Below are positions 16,662 through 24,156 of a stretch of 64,000 nucleotides of DNA, one piece after another. The position numbers and the translations under genes are program-made. How positions within the stretch are numbered: position 1 is the stretch's first letter; every line of letters begins with the position of its first letter. Below the pieces are notes generated by a model. It made no database searches, was not told where the DNA came from, and saw only the letters and a list, made by a program, of their open reading frames with translations. Origin of the DNA: Vibrio fortis (GTDB lineage: Bacteria > Pseudomonadota > Gammaproteobacteria > Enterobacterales > Vibrionaceae). The stretch lies in NCBI RefSeq assembly GCF_000695685.1, contig NZ_JFFR01000031.1, positions 1-64,000 on the forward strand, written 5' to 3'.

Positions 16662-17833
16662 TAGCCAATACCAAGATCGACATCAAAGGCTTGTGCAACT
16701 TCATCAGAAACCGCTGACTTCACATTAGAGTCTTGGTCAGTAGCGACCAGTAAGTCGAAATCGCCGTAAACAGAGGTATTGTTTGCTAAATAGTTCATCG
16801 TTCTTACCATAACCCAAGGACGAGCAAGGCCTAGCGTGACGACTTGCAGTAAGAAGTTAACCACAACCAAGCTAACGTAACCCTTAACCGTCAGAGTCGA
16901 AGTAAAAGTAAACTTAGGCTCACTCTCAGCTTCGCTAGATTGAAGAACCAGTTGCGAGAATGTGTAGTTTCGAACACGCACTTTCAGGTACGCGCCTACT
17001 GCCAGACCGATAGCAATGAAGCCAAAGTAGTAGCCAATCATGATAACGGCTAGATCGCTATGTCCCATGAGATCAAGATACGATTCTGGGTTACTCATCA
17101 GATTAACGCCAGCCATCATAAAGAAGGCACCGACTAAGACCGCCGTAATAACAAGCCACGCTATCGTCGCGATCATATAGGTCTTGAAGTAAAATGCGTT
17201 TTTGTAATCTGCGCTAAATTGGCGCTCACCATAGCGGTAGCCATTCGAGAAATAATTAGCCATACCAACCAAAGACCAAGCCTGCAGGTAGACATAAGCA
17301 GGCAAGAGTATAAGGATGGCTGCTACACCCGCGGTCATATTAAGACTCATGGTGAAGAACACGGCAGCCATAGCTGCAACGAAACCAAGCATGGCAAGCA
17401 TGCCACGACCTAGAATCGACCAGTATGCACCAGCAACTGAGCCATGAAACGAAAAGTGCACATTACGGAAGCTTGTCATCGCCGCGTCAAAACGTGCGTT
17501 GCTGCGAGCAAGTAAAGGTAACAGCAGAACAAAAGCCACGATTAATCCCAAAGAGAGCTCAGGAGAAAACTGTTCTGCGATCGACCACACTAATACACAA
17601 ACAAGCGCAATAGCACGGCCTTTAAGAATCTGCATTGGCTGTCCATGGTATTCGAAGCTATCACCAGCTATCGATGTTTGACCGTAGAAGTAGCGCTTAT
17701 TACGTACTTTGGCCCACGCTGAATAAATTCCAAGCGTAATCACTGATAGCAGGATATTGACTATCCATATGCCAAAGTACTCTTTACCTTTGCCACTAAA
17801 GTGAACTTTAGTTTCTAACCCTTTGGTTTCCAT
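16661..17833 (-). CDS. YjgN-like DUF898 inner-membrane protein
   Basis: 390-residue polytopic protein with the DUF898 hallmark, a repeated FxGKGxEYFGIWIVNxLLSxxTLGIYSAWAKV-like module at the N-terminus (about 12-45) and again near 305-340 (FTSTLTVKGYVSLVVVNFLLQVVTLGLARPW). About eight membrane segments lie in total. The function of the family is not established; the E. coli homologue is YjgN. The operon with an M48 peptidase suggests a shared envelope role, which is inference. The start has an AGATGGAGTAAAAA region upstream that can serve as ribosome site. Confidence 0.85.
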   Translation of the reverse strand: METKGLETKVHFSGKGKEYFGIWIVNILLSVITLGIYSAWAKVRNKRYFYGQTSIAGDSFEYHGQPMQILKGRAIALVCVLVWSIAEQFSPELSLGLIVAFVLLLPLLARSNARFDAAMTSFRNVHFSFHGSVAGAYWSILGRGMLAMLGFVAAMAAVFFTMSLNMTAGVAAILILLPAYVYLQAWSLVGMANYFSNGYRYGERQFSADYKNAFYFKTYMIATIAWLVITAVLVGAFFMMAGVNLMSNPESYLDLMGHSDLAVIMIGYYFGFIAIGLAVGAYLKVRVRNYTFSQLVLQSSEAESEPKFTFTSTLTVKGYVSLVVVNFLLQVVTLGLARPWVMVRTMNYLANNTSVYGDFDLLVATDQDSNVKSAVSDEVAQAFDVDLGIG

Positions 17834-18165
17834 TTTTTACTCCATCTGACGTTTATCATTAAACCATGTACATCTAAGTGCACATTGGGAGAGAGCACGC
17901 TATAGAAACACGCCATGCTGATCAATCAGCTGAATTGATAAATCAAAGGAAGTTATCATAATTTTTACAAATAATTACAATTAGTTAGATAAGTATTAAT
18001 GAGGTATTTATCACTAATAAACGCATGCTATTTTTAAGACTCCTTCTGCTTGTTCTTCTTTGATAGTTTCTGCCTATCAAAACAATATTAACTTCCCATT
18101 AGATTTAATGATAATTATTCTCAATAATAAACCTATCGAAAAACATCAACGATTGAGTATTTATC
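17834..18165. other. Divergent promoter region (332 bases)
   Basis: A/T-rich region between the yjgN-like operon (left) and the DUF2061 gene (right). It contains an inverted repeat ATCAAT-N7-ATTGAT at 17921-17939 on the yjgN side and a Fur-box-like sequence at 18104-18122 on the other. No reading frame with a ribosome site was seen. Confidence 0.5.
18104..18122 (+). promoter_or_regulatory. Putative Fur box
   Basis: TTTAATGATAATTATTCTC matches 15 of 19 positions of the Fur consensus GATAATGATAATCATTATC. It lies 44 bases before the DUF2061 start, where it could block a promoter when iron is plentiful. Confidence 0.6.
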
Positions 18166-18564
18166 ATGAAAAAGACACTAACCTTTGCAGCACTTCATTT
18201 TACTATCGCGTTTAGTGTCGCTTACGTTCTGACTGGCGACATTCTAATTGGTAGTTTAATTGCCATGATTGAGCCTTCAGTGAATACCGTCGCTTTCTAT
18301 TTTCATGAAAAGGCGTGGGCTCAGGTTCCAGCGCTAAAAGCTCGTCAACGGATGACCAAATTAAAAACGGCCAGCTTTGCTACCATTCACTTCAGCGTCG
18401 CGTTTACCGTAGTCTACTTACTAACAGGTGATGCCTTTGTGGGCGGCGTGATGGCGATGTTAGAACCAACATTGAATACAGTCGCTTACTACTTTCATGA
18501 GAAAGTTTGGCAGCGTAAATCAGAGGTCAATGTTCCTCAGTTCTGTCACCACCAGCACGCTTAA
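18166..18564 (+). CDS. Tandem DUF2061 membrane protein
   Basis: 132 residues made of two copies of the DUF2061 membrane module: residues 1-50 (KTLTFAALHFTIAFSVAYVL) and 65-115 (KTASFATIHFSVAFTVVYLL), each ending in a version of P-S/T-x-NTVAY/FYFHEK-W. Each copy should span the membrane twice. The C-terminus ends in a cysteine/histidine cluster (CHHQHA) that could bind metal. The function of the family is unknown. A Fur-like box upstream suggests iron repression. Most relatives have a single module, so this looks like an internal duplication. Confidence 0.8.
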   Translation: MKKTLTFAALHFTIAFSVAYVLTGDILIGSLIAMIEPSVNTVAFYFHEKAWAQVPALKARQRMTKLKTASFATIHFSVAFTVVYLLTGDAFVGGVMAMLEPTLNTVAYYFHEKVWQRKSEVNVPQFCHHQHA

Positions 18565-18622
18565 AGTAGAGAGATATGTCTAAGGAAAAGTCGATAGTCT
18601 ACTGGTGAATAAATGGCTGCCC

Positions 18623-18651
18623 TTGACAAAGTTGCGCATCGCAATTAATTT
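18623..18651 (+). promoter_or_regulatory. Promoter of the MarR-GNAT gene
   Basis: -35 TTGACA (18623-18628) and a weak -10 TAATTT (18646-18651) with a 17-base spacer. The promoter is overlapped by the first palindromic operator site, as expected for autorepression. Confidence 0.6.
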
Positions 18652-18670
18652 AATTGCGGTACGCAACTTT
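18630..18670. promoter_or_regulatory. Double palindromic operator before the MarR-GNAT gene
   Basis: Two copies of TTGCG-N3-CGCAA lie at 18632-18644 and 18654-18666, with centres 22 bases apart (two helix turns). Together with their flanks they form one larger near-perfect inverted repeat beginning AAGTTGCG and ending CGCAACTT. This fits binding of two MarR dimers on one face of the DNA, presumably by the product of the next gene. Confidence 0.75.
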
Positions 18671-18690
18671 ATTTTAAGGAACAAGTAATC

Positions 18691-19596
18691 ATGAATGCTC
18701 GTCAACTAAGACATTATTCTCGCCAAGCTGTGCGTTTGCTGGGGATGCTTGATAAACAGTGTGGCGAGATTGCGCTCACTCCAGTACAGGCACATGCACT
18801 TGGAGAGATCCAACTGCAGCCATTAACCATCAATCAACTGGCACAACGACTGAATGTCGATAAATCTAATGCAAGTCGTACTGTATCTGGGTTAGGCAAA
18901 CTTGGACTCGTGACAGGTATTGAGAATCCTCGCGACAAGCGCAGCCAAAATATAGCGCTGACTCCTCATGGTGCGTCCATCCTCTCTCAACTCGATCAAC
19001 AACAAGACAGTTTCTTCGATTCTCTACTGAAGACGCTCAATGAGGACGAACAGCAACAACTCAAGCAGGGCTTAGAGGCATACCTCAAAGGCCTAACAAA
19101 AGTCTGCCAAGCGAATGAATTTGTGCTTCGTCCGATGACAAAAGCCGACAACTCACAAGTCGCTGAGGTTATTCGACAGGTGTCGGCCGAGCATGGCTTA
19201 ACGGCTGACAAAGGATATGGTGTTGGAGATCCAACTCTGGATGATATGTATTCTGTCTACGCCCAAGACAATGCGATGTATTGGGTTATCGAGTACCAAG
19301 GTAAGATTGTTGGCGGTGGCGGTTTTGCGCCATTAGCAGGTAAGCCTGAAGTGTGTGAACTACAAAAGATGTATTTCTTAGAGCAGACGCGTGGCCAAGG
19401 GCTGGCAAAACGTATTGTTGCCCTGAGTCTTCAGCTAGCGAAACAACAAGGGTATAAGCAGATGTACCTAGAAACGACGGAGTGTTTGGGAGCTGCTATC
19501 AAGCTCTATGAGTCTTTAGGTTTTGAGCACTTAGACGGCGCATGGGGAGAGACCGGCCATGACGCATGCGAAGTTGTTATGGCCAAAGCGCTTTAA
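18691..19596 (+). CDS. MarR-type regulator fused to GNAT acetyltransferase
   Basis: 301 residues. Residues 1-145 form a MarR winged-helix domain with a recognition region NQLAQRLNVDKSNASRTVSGL and wing ENPRDKRSQNIALT. Residues 150-301 form a GNAT N-acetyltransferase domain with an acetyl-CoA motif near 235 (LEQTRGQGLAKRIV) and the ending AIKLYESLGFEHL. Such fusions are known in many bacteria, but the acceptor is usually unknown. The start has an AAGGAACAAG ribosome site. The gene is alone, and its promoter is overlaid by a double palindrome, so autoregulation is likely. The small molecule sensed is not evident. Confidence 0.88.
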   Translation: MNARQLRHYSRQAVRLLGMLDKQCGEIALTPVQAHALGEIQLQPLTINQLAQRLNVDKSNASRTVSGLGKLGLVTGIENPRDKRSQNIALTPHGASILSQLDQQQDSFFDSLLKTLNEDEQQQLKQGLEAYLKGLTKVCQANEFVLRPMTKADNSQVAEVIRQVSAEHGLTADKGYGVGDPTLDDMYSVYAQDNAMYWVIEYQGKIVGGGGFAPLAGKPEVCELQKMYFLEQTRGQGLAKRIVALSLQLAKQQGYKQMYLETTECLGAAIKLYESLGFEHLDGAWGETGHDACEVVMAKAL

Positions 19597-19601
19597 TATA
19601 T

Positions 19602-19620
19602 GGGGTAACCAAGTTACCCC
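19602..19620. terminator. Hairpin between converging genes
   Basis: Stem GGGGTAAC / GTTACCCC with loop CAA just after the MarR-GNAT stop and just before the end of the opposite gene. There is no good T-run on either side, so it may be a weak terminator. Confidence 0.5.
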
Positions 19621-19628
19621 TATCAAGA

Positions 19629-20423
19629 TCAGCGCAGAAAGTTGCTCACACACGAAGCTGGGTTAAGAGCAACAAAAGAGCTCTCTTTCTGCCCATCAAG
19701 CTCAACCTCTAACTCATACAAATGCTTAGGGTTGGGCTTATTGATGTCAAATATCACCGGCGCTTCAACCTGAAAAACCACACCGGTGTGTTCAGCCCGC
19801 ACATCAATAGGCATCACCAATGTCATCCCATTGAATTTGATCGATGCAGACACTAACCCAGATTTGAGAGTCTGGTAAATCACATCGACCTTGAACTCAC
19901 AACCACCACCGTGGTGCCAGATCTGCTCTGTAACCACCTGTTCTAGTTTGATATGGCGAACAAACTGCAAGTAAGGAGCCTGCCAAATCCCAATACGTGA
20001 ATCAGATTTAGCAACAGGCGTTGTTGGAGCGACTTCTTCCATGTCCTCTTCCAACAATAACCCTTCCTCTTCCTCAAGGAATAAGATCTCAAAGCGATTA
20101 CGGCCAGCTTGCATATATGGGCGGATATCTTTGCGGTACTCTTCTTGGCTACCGTCACAATCGAACACGGCCACACCGTTAAGGCGAACCTCGGCAAAAT
20201 AGTCGACGCCAGCCATCACTAGCTCAACGAAGGGACACGCTAACATTGCGTCATCGACTTCGATATCGTGCATTAAGTGCCACTCTTGAGCCGCAATCTC
20301 TTCTTCACTTAGCGTGTCTGGGAGTTTTGCGCTCAGCGGTGCAGGGAAAATAATGTCATCTTGGGGTATAGAGAGGTCAGTGAGTGGCGATATTTGCCAA
20401 AGACCATCAAGTTGCAGCCGCAT
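19629..20423 (-). CDS. Glycoside hydrolase family 2-like sugar-binding domain protein
   Basis: 264 residues. The N-terminal 180 resemble the jelly-roll sugar-binding domain of GH2 enzymes such as beta-mannosidase: LDGLWQISPL, AQEWHLMHDIEVDD, VELVMAGVDYFAEVRLNGVAV, and RIGIWQAPYLQF. A second beta domain follows (about 185-260). No TIM-barrel catalytic domain is present, so it cannot be a working GH2 hydrolase; it might bind a glycan or protein. There is no signal peptide, so it is probably cytoplasmic. A run of glutamates (about 117-127) is unusual for the domain. Its role is unknown. Confidence 0.7.
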   Translation of the reverse strand: MRLQLDGLWQISPLTDLSIPQDDIIFPAPLSAKLPDTLSEEEIAAQEWHLMHDIEVDDAMLACPFVELVMAGVDYFAEVRLNGVAVFDCDGSQEEYRKDIRPYMQAGRNRFEILFLEEEEGLLLEEDMEEVAPTTPVAKSDSRIGIWQAPYLQFVRHIKLEQVVTEQIWHHGGGCEFKVDVIYQTLKSGLVSASIKFNGMTLVMPIDVRAEHTGVVFQVEAPVIFDINKPNPKHLYELEVELDGQKESSFVALNPASCVSNFLR

Positions 20424-20501
20424 ATCATTCCTTGAGCTAGATCAATTTTGACCGCATTATAATGAATACAAGCACATAAAGACATTGGTTTTTATATGGG
20501 C

Positions 20502-20531
20502 AAAAAAATACCAGCAACTAGGTGCTGGTAT
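20502..20531 (-). terminator. rraB terminator
   Basis: Minus strand: stem ATACCAGCA / TGCTGGTAT with a six-base loop followed by a run of T, 20 bases past the rraB stop. Confidence 0.9.
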
Positions 20532-20551
20532 CTTTCAATTCATTAACGAGA

Positions 20552-20965
20552 TTACTCTTCGTCTTCATCATCTTGTGGGTAGATAGCATCTTCACCTTCG
20601 TAGTAAGTGCCCCAACCGTCGTAAATGATGTCAAATTTTTCCGCTAGATTAACCAGCTTCTCAACTTGCTCGTCAATTGCTTCTGCATTAAGCGCCGACT
20701 GCATAGTCGCGTCGCAGCAAAGCAGCTTGTTGCCGTCTTCGTCTTCTGTCTCTTCTGCTTCTAATACTTCAAAGCCCATCTTGAATGCTTCAACAACCGC
20801 TTTCTCAAGTACATCGAAATCTTCAGCAAATAGGTGATGCTCAATTTCGTAAAGTGCATCAGGATCGCTACCATCTTCGATCAATGCTGCAATGATATCG
20901 CGAGTCTCTTCCTTTTGAATCTCAATTAATTCTTCTACTGATAGATATTCATCTTCGTGAGACAT
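20552..20965 (-). CDS. rraB: Ribonuclease E inhibitor RraB
   Basis: 137-residue, very acidic cytoplasmic protein. In E. coli RraB binds the C-terminal scaffold of RNase E and changes degradosome composition and mRNA decay. The family's features are present: the acidic N-terminus, HHLFAEDFDVLEKAVVEAFK and the closing IIYDGWGTYYEG motif. The start codon is followed by SHEDEYLS. It is monocistronic with its own terminator and diverges from arcA. RraB is found beside argF/arc genes in other vibrios and enterics. Confidence 0.95.
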   Translation of the reverse strand: MSHEDEYLSVEELIEIQKEETRDIIAALIEDGSDPDALYEIEHHLFAEDFDVLEKAVVEAFKMGFEVLEAEETEDEDGNKLLCCDATMQSALNAEAIDEQVEKLVNLAEKFDIIYDGWGTYYEGEDAIYPQDDEDEE

Positions 20966-21291
20966 GTTTCTGCTCCAGAGTGTTGACTATGAAAGGATCA
21001 AATTTGATTGCCACGAAATATGGCATGGATCGCGCAGAAAAGCCACCTAGATCATCGGGCAACAGCAAACTTTATCCCTTATTAAAGACACTCAAACAGA
21101 GCCAAAAGTAAAATCGCAATCACAGAAACAAATATTCAACATATTATTAACCAAAAGCACTTTTAGCATTTCATTTCATCGGATGATCAGGTTGCGCTTG
21201 ATTTGAAATGCCTGATTAATCACTGTAAATGCATACATACAATTTGTGAGACTTGCATAAGATCTCGCTCTATTCAATTAAAGTGCATATT

Positions 21292-21310
21292 AGTGAATAA
21301 AAAATCACTT
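21292..21310. promoter_or_regulatory. Candidate ArgR box
   Basis: AGTGAATAAAAAATCACTT is a near-symmetrical A/T-rich site resembling the ARG box TGAAT-W4-ATTCA. A second weaker half-site (ATTCAATTA) lies about 20 bases to the left, and paired boxes are typical for ArgR. The match is imperfect. Confidence 0.35.
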
Positions 21311-21481
21311 TACCGCTGTTTTTAATTTCTATTTCCTAGATGAATAGCAGCATAGAAACGCAGAAATCGATGTTTTGTTTCCAAGCAGGGAAAATAGTCA
21401 AAAAATAACAAATGTGAACATATAGTAGAATTTTCATCCAAATTTAACCAAATAACCTATTTTTTCTATCTTTCACTGGGC

Positions 21482-21510
21482 TTGCATAATGCGATCAAGC
21501 TTGTCATAAA
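21482..21510 (+). promoter_or_regulatory. Candidate arcA promoter
   Basis: -35 TTGCAT (21482-21487), 17-base spacer and -10 CATAAA (21505-21510), about 30 bases before the arcA start and its TAAGGATG ribosome site. Confidence 0.5.
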
Positions 21511-21540
21511 TAGACGCTGGATTAAAAGTAAGGATGCAAA

Positions 21541-22761
21541 ATGAGTAAGCTGTACGTTGGCTCCGAAGTCGGTCAATTAAGACGAGTTCTATTAAATCGA
21601 CCAGAAAGAGCACTCACCCACCTCACCCCTTCAAACTGTCACGAACTTCTTTTTGATGATGTACTAGCAGTAGAAGCTGCGGGTGAAGAACACGATGCCT
21701 TCGCATCAACACTTCGTAACCAAGGTGTCGAGGTGTTATTGCTGCACGACCTATTGGTCGAAACACTGGATGTTTCTGAAGCTCGTGAGTGGCTACTCAA
21801 TACCCAAATTTCAGATTTCCGCTACGGCCCAACCTTTGCGCGCGACCTAAGAAACTACTTAGCACAAATGGATAACGAACACCTCGCCACTATCTTGCTT
21901 GGCGGTTTGGCTTATTCAGAACTGCCAATTGCTTCATCGTCGATGCTGCCAAAGATGCACCGTCCATTGGACTTTGTGATTGAGCCGTTACCAAACCACC
22001 TATTTACCCGTGACACCTCTTGCTGGGTATATGGTGGTGTGTCGCTCAACCCTATGATGAAGCCAGCGCGCCAGCGTGAAACTAACCATCTGCGTGCTAT
22101 CTACCGTTGGCACCCAGTGTTCGCAGGCCAAGATTTCATCAAGTACTTTGGCGACGAAGACCTTCACTACGACAATGCCAATATTGAAGGCGGTGACGTA
22201 TTAGTGATTGGTAAAGGTGCGGTTCTTATCGGTATCTCAGAGCGAACTAAGCCACAAGGTGTAGAAAACCTTGCAGCGAGCCTATTCAAATCAGGCCAAG
22301 CAAAAGAAGTTATCGCGATCGATCTGCCTAAACACCGTTCGTGCATGCACTTAGATACCGTAATGACACACATGGATATTGATACCTTCTCTGTTTACCC
22401 AGAGATCGTACGCAAAGATCTAGATACATGGCGCCTCACACCAAAAGAGAATGGCGAGATGCGTGTTGAGAAAGCGGATAACTACTTGTCAGCAATCGAA
22501 GGCGCACTGGGCCTAGATCAGCTTAAGATCATCACGACAGGTGGTGACAACTATGAAGCTGAGCGTGAGCAGTGGAACGACGCGAACAACGTTCTTACAG
22601 TAAAACCAGGCACAGTGATTGGATACGAACGCAACGTTTATACTAATGAGAAGTATGACAAAGCGGGTATCGAGGTTCTGACAATTCCTGGTAATGAATT
22701 AGGTCGTGGACGTGGTGGGGCTCGTTGTATGAGTTGCCCAATCGAGCGCGACGGCATCTAA
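21541..22761 (+). CDS. arcA: Arginine deiminase
   Basis: 406-residue cytoplasmic enzyme converting arginine to citrulline and ammonia, the first step of the arginine deiminase pathway. Seen motifs: an opening YVGSEVGQLRRVLLNRP, FTRDTSCWVYGG (about 157-168), the ENIEGGDV-like NANIEGGDVLVIG, HRSCMHLDTVMTHMD, and the C-terminal GGARCMSCPIE with the catalytic cysteine at about 396. The next gene, ornithine carbamoyltransferase, would convert citrulline to ornithine and carbamoyl phosphate. No carbamate kinase (arcC) or antiporter (arcD) lies in this window. A good ribosome site precedes the ATG. Confidence 0.97.
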   Translation: MSKLYVGSEVGQLRRVLLNRPERALTHLTPSNCHELLFDDVLAVEAAGEEHDAFASTLRNQGVEVLLLHDLLVETLDVSEAREWLLNTQISDFRYGPTFARDLRNYLAQMDNEHLATILLGGLAYSELPIASSSMLPKMHRPLDFVIEPLPNHLFTRDTSCWVYGGVSLNPMMKPARQRETNHLRAIYRWHPVFAGQDFIKYFGDEDLHYDNANIEGGDVLVIGKGAVLIGISERTKPQGVENLAASLFKSGQAKEVIAIDLPKHRSCMHLDTVMTHMDIDTFSVYPEIVRKDLDTWRLTPKENGEMRVEKADNYLSAIEGALGLDQLKIITTGGDNYEAEREQWNDANNVLTVKPGTVIGYERNVYTNEKYDKAGIEVLTIPGNELGRGRGGARCMSCPIERDGI

Positions 22762-22786
22762 TTTCAACCTCCTCCCTTCCCTTCTT

Positions 22787-22818
22787 AAAAGGTCAGCCAA
22801 TATGTGCTGGCCTTTTTT
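22787..22818 (+). terminator. arcA terminator
   Basis: Stem AAAAGGTCAGC / GCTGGCCTTTT (one G-T pair) followed by a T-run. It separates arcA from argF, so argF should have its own promoter or rely on read-through. Confidence 0.88.
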
Positions 22819-22907
22819 ATCAAATTAATAAAATAAATATTCACAAATATAGCATTTTTATGTTTAACTAAAGCCTTCATTGATTCTATTTGCTCAAGGA
22901 GCGAGAT

Positions 22908-23909
22908 ATGGCTTTTAATCTTCGCAATCGTAACTTTCTAAAATTGCTCGACTTTACTCCAAAAGAGATTCAATTCTTACTGGATCTGTCAGCAGATCTA
23001 AAGAAAGCTAAGTATGCAGGTACTGAACAGAAAAAACTGCTCGGTAAAAACATCGCACTGATCTTTGAAAAAGCCTCTACTCGTACTCGATGTGCCTTTG
23101 AAGTTGCCGCGTTTGATCAAGGAGCTCAAGTATCTTACATCGGGCCGTCTGGCTCCCAGATCGGTCAAAAGGAATCAATGAAAGATACGGCTCGCGTACT
23201 GGGTCGTATGTACGACGGCATTGAATATCGTGGCTTTGGTCAGAGTATTGTTGAAGACCTGGGTGCCTACGCAGGTGTTCCCGTTTGGAATGGTCTTACT
23301 GACGAATTCCACCCAACTCAGATCTTAGCTGACTTCCTGACCATGCTAGAACATGGCCGCGGAAAACAGCTGCACCAAATGAGCTTTGCTTACCTAGGCG
23401 ATGCACGTAACAACATGGGTAACTCGCTACTAGTTGGCGCAGCAAAGATGGGGATGGACATTCGCCTCGTTGCGCCGAAAGCCTTCTGGCCTGAAGAACA
23501 ATTGGTTGAAGAGTGCCAAGCTATCTCACAAACAACAGGCGCAAAAATCACCTTAACGGAAGACGTAGCTGAAGGCGTAAAAGGTTGTGACTACTTATAC
23601 ACTGATGTATGGGTCTCTATGGGTGAGTCACCAGAAGCTTGGGATGAGCGTGTTGCGGTGATGAAACCTTACCAAGTTAATATGGATGTAATTAAGCTTA
23701 CTGGAAACCCACAAGTGAAATTTATGCACTGTCTTCCAGCTTTTCATAATAACGAGACGGTAATTGGTCAGCAGGTCGCTGATAAGTACGGTATGAATGG
23801 ACTGGAAGTGACCGACGAAGTCTTTGAGTCAGATTACTCTATTGTCTTTGATGAAGCTGAGAACCGCATGCACACCATCAAAGCGGTGATGGTTGCTACG
23901 CTTGGATAA
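22908..23909 (+). CDS. argF: Ornithine carbamoyltransferase
   Basis: 333-residue enzyme joining ornithine and carbamoyl phosphate to citrulline, or running in reverse in the deiminase pathway. The carbamoyl-phosphate motif STRTR is at 57-61, HPTQILAD at about 133 and HCLPAFH at 274-280. The start is the ATG at 22908, which has AAGGAGCGAG just before it; an upstream in-frame TTG at 22890 has no such site. Position after arcA suggests a catabolic (arcB-like) role, but separation by a terminator and similarity in length to anabolic ArgF leave both open; I use argF as the symbol. Confidence 0.95.
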   Translation: MAFNLRNRNFLKLLDFTPKEIQFLLDLSADLKKAKYAGTEQKKLLGKNIALIFEKASTRTRCAFEVAAFDQGAQVSYIGPSGSQIGQKESMKDTARVLGRMYDGIEYRGFGQSIVEDLGAYAGVPVWNGLTDEFHPTQILADFLTMLEHGRGKQLHQMSFAYLGDARNNMGNSLLVGAAKMGMDIRLVAPKAFWPEEQLVEECQAISQTTGAKITLTEDVAEGVKGCDYLYTDVWVSMGESPEAWDERVAVMKPYQVNMDVIKLTGNPQVKFMHCLPAFHNNETVIGQQVADKYGMNGLEVTDEVFESDYSIVFDEAENRMHTIKAVMVATLG

Positions 23910-23948
23910 GCCATTAATCTCATAACAATAAAAGGTTGATGTAATCGC

Positions 23949-23976
23949 TTGCGCTCACAAATTGAAAGCGTATAAT
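23949..23976 (+). promoter_or_regulatory. pyrB leader promoter
   Basis: -35 TTGCGC (23949-23954), 16-base spacer, consensus -10 TATAAT (23971-23976). It lies 30 bases before the leader peptide start, the arrangement expected for pyrBI. Confidence 0.75.
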
Positions 23977-24005
23977 TCTCGGCAATTTGTCTGAGAGTAG
24001 TGAAA

Positions 24006-24098
24006 ATGACACCTATCAATATTATGACATCGTTGAATATTGCGCGTAAGCTGGCTGGCTTACAAGGTCGTCTATTCTGCTCAGAAACCTCTTTTTAA
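24006..24098 (+). CDS. pyrL: Putative pyrBI leader peptide
   Basis: A 30-residue frame starting ATG ACA CCT and ending TCT TTT TAA. Its stop codon is placed at the very base of the attenuator hairpin that precedes pyrB. In E. coli a ribosome on pyrL that follows RNA polymerase closely (when UTP is low and the polymerase pauses) blocks the terminator. The layout here (promoter, short frame, T-rich end CCTCTTTTT, terminator, pyrB) is the same. The peptide sequence has no obvious similarity to the E. coli PyrL, which is normal because position matters more than sequence. The ribosome site (GAGAGTAGTGAAA) is weak. The call rests on layout. Confidence 0.65.
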   Translation: MTPINIMTSLNIARKLAGLQGRLFCSETSF

Positions 24099-24126
24099 AG
24101 CCTCCCATTATGGGGGGCTTTTTTAT
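24097..24126 (+). terminator. pyrB attenuator terminator
   Basis: Stem AAAGCCTCCC / GGGGGGCTTTT around ATTAT with a six-T run, about 30 bases before pyrB. It overlaps the stop codon of the leader frame, so leader translation and termination should be mutually exclusive. It could also serve simply as the argF terminator. Confidence 0.8.
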
Positions 24127-24156
24127 GGTCATTACATTATTGTGGGGAAGAAGATC

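Larger units (their letters stand above)
20966..21540. other. Long intergenic region upstream of arcA (575 bases)
   Basis: A/T-rich region between rraB and arcA with no convincing reading frame. It holds a candidate ArgR-type site (21292-21310), a plausible sigma-70 promoter near 21482-21510 and several TGTGA half-sites (for example 21245 and 21413) that might be parts of CRP/FNR-type operators. No complete FNR palindrome was found. The length suggests complex control of arginine breakdown. Confidence 0.5.

Noticed and set aside
20966..21540. FNR/ANR site before arcA
   Set aside because: Expected for an anaerobic arginine pathway, but no TTGAT-N4-ATCAA palindrome was found on either strand.
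24040..24156. N-terminal extension of pyrB
   Set aside because: The extension passes through the attenuator hairpin and differs from all usual PyrB starts. The ATG at 24157 gives the normal length.
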